Shown piece after piece: positions 60,491-64,000 of a stretch of DNA of 64,000 bases (position 1 is the first letter of the stretch; each line of letters opens with the position of its first letter). The translations under genes and the position numbers were made by a program. The notes under the pieces were generated by a model. That model made no database searches. It saw nothing but the letters and a program-made list of their open reading frames with translations, and was not told the origin of the DNA. This DNA comes from Ailanthus altissimus (Eukaryota > Streptophyta > Magnoliopsida > Sapindales > Simaroubaceae): the NCBI GenBank assembly GCA_946807835.1, contig OX327690.1, forward strand, positions 15,906,501 to 15,970,500, read 5' to 3'.

Positions 60491-62290
60491 ACGCATGTTA
60501 AAGTGTCTGATGGGCAGTTACATATATTCAGTGAGGAGCATCAGCTACCAAAAGATGAAGAAAATAGTGATGGCTATCATGATGTCCCTTTAAATAAAGA
60601 AAGTAAAGGGACATTGAAGACGTAGGGAATAAGAGATGTGGCAAAAGGTAATGTGTGTACAAATACTTTGAAAACCATGTACACACAAACGTTAATGATT
60701 CTAATAAAACTCACAATGCAAGTAAAGGAGAAACAGGAGATTTGTGGCGCATAATATTGATGTTGATGGAAACACATATGTTGATCCTACACATGACATT
60801 TTGCATGAGCTTAGCAATGACATGAGGAGTGAGGGCAAGTGCAAATTGTAAGAGGTGCTGCTATCGAATACAAGACTTCCATTTATTTGCTGAATGTTCA
60901 TGTGGACGTGACGGAATCTAAAGCGGTTATCATGGTAATGATTTTGGTTTATGGTAAAAAAAAAATGTCAAGTTTAAAATGCGTTAATTTAGGTTTCATT
61001 ACATAATTGAATATATGTTTTCTTCCATTTTGTAGGGACAGAGGCACAGCAAAGCAAATACTGAACCTGCAGGTACCCCATTTAAGTATAGCCCATATGA
61101 AATACAACCTAAAATTAAGCCCAACCGTTTTCATCTCTCACATATGAAATGGTGAACTCTATAGCTATAATACTACATTATTGGGCAGGTCCTTTCAAGT
61201 ACTAAAGCTTGTTCTTAAGGAGGAATTGAAGGTACTTCTTTACAACTTTGACGAGAAGCTTAACAGAAGGTAATTACACTTGAGTTAGCTGCATTAGATG
61301 TTGACAATGATAAACGTGTTCAATGATTATGTTAGCATTATATAATTGACATATTTACAAATATTCCATTGTTGATTTTAATTATATGGTGTTTGATTAC
61401 ACGTATTTTCCATTGCGAGCAGAGAAGTGTTGGTGCGTAAAGAATTATGTGTTATAAAAAGGGGTAGTATGCCATTGGTGAAGCCTAAACAATGAATCCA
61501 CAGTGACGTAATCATTGATAGTAGAGATTTTTATTACAAATTAATGGAACCATTAATTTATGTTTTGTCAAATTGTGTTCTAGGTTTGATAAATAATATT
61601 TACGGTGTTTATTTCTTGTAGATTATCGGGACATTTGTAAACTTTAAGACAAGAGAAGAGAAGCTAAAATATGGTATTGAGACACATTAGTTCTTACCAG
61701 TGCAATACGGCGTAAGTTGAAGTTTCAACAATTCTTGAAACCTAATGTAGTAATTGTAAATACAGTTAACCAATTAATTTGTTTATCATAAAATGTATAG
61801 CAAAAAGTTTGTTCATAAAGCGTGACCAAAGAACCACCTTATAACAGTTTTTCAATGTTCTGCAACTATTTTAAGAGTAGCATTGGGACATGCGAAAAGG
61901 TTTGTATGTACTCCATTGTTACCAATAATTTTTTTTTATCAATCCTTTTTGCATGCTTAGTATTAGTGAGATCAACATGTAGCACTTAATTAAGTCTTAT
62001 AATATGTGCAGATTTATGTGCCCCTTAATTTGGACAATGTTCATTGGTATTTACTCATCATTAATATGTGTGATCAAACAGTCCACATATGGAACTCCTT
62101 ACACTCGGGTTACTGGAAGAGATCCATGCTTGAACAATGTGGCAATGTGGTATATGTTTCTTAATATGGATCATAAATTTTCAGATACAAAAATTCTTGA
62201 TATATGTGTTTATGAACATGATAATTGTCGAATTCCTATTTCGGACTTTCTATATTTTACATCTATATGTGAATGAGATGGTCAATGTGT
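60491..62290 (+). pseudogene. Ulp1-type transposon gene relic, 3' part with protease domain
   Basis: After the LTR the frame continues KVSDGQLHIFSEEHQLPKDE. Later blocks are FQVLKLVLKEELKVLLYNFD near 61195, REVLVRKELCVIKRGSMPL near 61422 and a SDVIIDSRDFYYKLM block near 61500. The C48 (Ulp1) core then reads IYVPLNLDNVHWYLLIIN near 62011 and TVHIWNSL near 62078. The catalytic His is present (HW), but the Asp position reads Asn (WNSL) and no CG-containing catalytic Cys motif is evident downstream. Such proteases resemble SUMO proteases and are carried by some plant Mutator-like elements. Confidence 0.65.
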
Positions 62291-62889
62291 GTTGTAGTTA
62301 GTTTGTTATAAATGATTTGATAAATTGTATATGTTTTTCACATCCATGATAAACCATAAAACCCAAATGTTGCATCCCCATTGGCCGGTCATAAAATATG
62401 AAAATTTAATGATGAATAATAACTGTGCCTAGACAGTTTACGCAAACAAATGTGTAGTTGCCATTTATGTCCAATGACAAGATTGTGTCTTATAATCATA
62501 TATAAGAGAGTTAAAAAAAATTAAAACTTTATTTGTGTTGTACACACTATAGGCCACTGAACACATAAGTTGCCTACGACATGCAATGCAGGTGCTAATT
62601 ATTTGTGGTTGTAGCAATATTTCTTTGGCAAGTCTAAGGTTATTATTTTATACTGCGTTGGTTGTGTTGATAACTTTATTCATTGGATAGTGTTGTGGAT
62701 GGCATGGCGAAGGAACATTATAGGGAAGATTTTCAGCTCGTGAAGTTCATAGTTGGCCTAAAACAAAAAAAGATTACCTGCATCGGCCAATGCAACTGAT
62801 TGTGGTTACTAATTATGCAGTACATGGACAAGGCCGCAAACATAGTCAATTCTTCATAGAAGTGTTGACGGCGGATCTAATACACGTGG
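62291..62889. other. Sequence between the Ulp1 relic and the LTR, no gene recognised
   Basis: AT-rich. Could hold the 3' end of the transposon, but I found no terminal repeat or conserved motif. Confidence 0.4.
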
Positions 62890-64000
62890 GTGTATGCATG
62901 TACAATTGTGTCTATTGCCTAACGCAGCGGAAATGGATAAATTTTGCAATAAACACAATAACTACAAAATATTAATCATGTTAATATATTTATAGTGTAG
63001 AGAACTCACCTCAACTTGTAACGTTATACACGTATTTTTTTCAAAGTCCGCATGGAGACCAACTCCCGGACAGTTCTAGTCACCAACACGGTGGGCTTGG
63101 TAAGCTAGAACAGCAGCCCTCTATGCAGTACTGGGTTTAACTCTTAAACTCCAAAATAATCAGTGTGTGTTTTTATCCTTTTCTCCAAAAGGATAAGAAA
63201 TGGAGTATTAAAACAATTCACAATTACTTATCATGGCACCATGAGAAAAAATAAAACAATTTCATTTTTTTCTCCCTTTTTTTTTCTTTCTCCCTCTCGG
63301 TGCCATAGAAGAAATGAAATATTTTCTTCTCCATTTTCGTCACCTCACACACTTCTCTTTTTTTTTTTTCAATTTGTCTCTCTCTTTATATATATATATA
63401 TAATATATAATATAATAATAATATATGATATATTATCTAATAATAATAATAAAATAAAGATAATAGGTGACAATTCACACCCATGATCTAATATAATAAT
63501 ATTATCTATAAAATATCTATAATAAAATATTTTATAAAATAATATAATAATATATTATATAATATAATAAGAGAGATATTTTAATTATTTAATCATTAAA
63601 TAATCAAAGTATAAAATGACCATTTTGCCCTTCATAAGTAGTTACCAAGTTCACCCCCTAGTGGATCCCATCAAATCTCACACTTTGGTAAACTCAACTG
63701 AGAGTCTACAATATGCTAAGTGTCATTATATAATTAGTAAATAATAATTATTGACTAATTGTTGTATTTAACACTTAAATACAGACATGTACGCATTCCT
63801 GTGTTAGTGCTGAATATTGCTAGATTAAACAATTTAATCCGGCACGCTGCCCCAGTGCACAACGAGTACACTCCATATCGTGGGACTCCCTAGGTCCTAT
63901 GCCCGATTAGTCAAATGGAACTATTCCATAAGTAATGCCTCACACACACGTCACGGATATATAAATCAGCGCGTTGAACCATGCAAGCTGAGGTTACAAC
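62890..64000 (-). mobile_element. Minus-strand LTR of the copia family, cut by the window end
   Basis: Reverse-complemented, it matches the 21359-31289 LTR family. Landmarks are TTTCCGCTGCGT near 62930, GGCTGC then TTCTAG and CCCACCG near 63090-63118, and CTAGGGAGTCCCAC, TACTCGTTGTGCACTGGGGC near 63850-63893. It is clearly diverged from the other copies. It includes (AT)n microsatellite sequence at 63388-63440. It is truncated at 64000, so the LTR's 5' part is not seen. The frame at 63163-63486 is a shadow. Confidence 0.7.
63388..63440. repeat. AT/AAT-rich simple repeat
   Basis: A (TA)n run grading into ATAATA repeats inside the minus-strand LTR. Similar AT runs occur in the other LTR copies (about 21750 and 29393). 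Confidence 0.85.

Noticed and set aside
1..64000. CRISPR arrays, rRNA genes, bacterial-type operons.
   Set aside because: No regularly spaced identical repeats with unique spacers, no rRNA-like sequence, and the window is plainly plant nuclear DNA.

Overview
This window is a flowering-plant (most likely eudicot) nuclear segment. It is AT-rich and intron-containing, with one recognisable host gene set in layers of broken transposable elements. The host gene is an ACD11-type sphingolipid (ceramide-1-phosphate) transfer protein on the minus strand at 40758-44515. Its four exons join in frame to 205 codons plus a stop, and the binding residues are present. Nearly every other open frame is a shadow or a relic.

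Layout. 1-2010: start of a minus-strand Ty3/gypsy element (gag, tRNA-Asp-type primer site, LTR) that runs off the left edge. 2011-8053: decayed minus-strand coding-like sequence and an older solo LTR related to the first LTR. 8054-14640: a decayed minus-strand gene of unknown type, split by a tandemly duplicated hAT-type non-autonomous element (9105-11829). That element's interior is a roughly 140-bp-period array of tRNA-like modules, the most unusual structure in the window. 16205-36620: an endogenous pararetrovirus (Caulimoviridae) on the minus strand, slightly longer than one genome unit, so its coat-protein region is present at both ends. Its reverse transcriptase gene is split by a minus-strand LTR (20736-32645), which is itself split by a full-length plus-strand Ty1/copia element (21359-31289) of the same LTR family. 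A short TIR element (34558-35253) interrupts the virus again. 36621-40757: AT-rich DNA with no gene. 40758-44515: the ACD11 gene. 46371-53760: a broken L1-type LINE on the plus strand, cut by two solo LTRs of one family, each with its own 5-bp target duplication. 53765-56435: a minus-strand gag-protease retroelement with no reverse transcriptase. 56436-62290: relic of an intron-containing Ulp1-protease transposon gene, cut by a 2.77-kb solo LTR (57720-60490). 62890-64000: another minus-strand LTR of the copia family, cut by the window end.

Apart from ACD11, the sequence records serial insertion and decay rather than cooperating genes. Several target-site duplications and one split LTR allow the insertion order to be read directly. 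All identifications come from reading motifs by eye. No percentages, ages or database matches are claimed.
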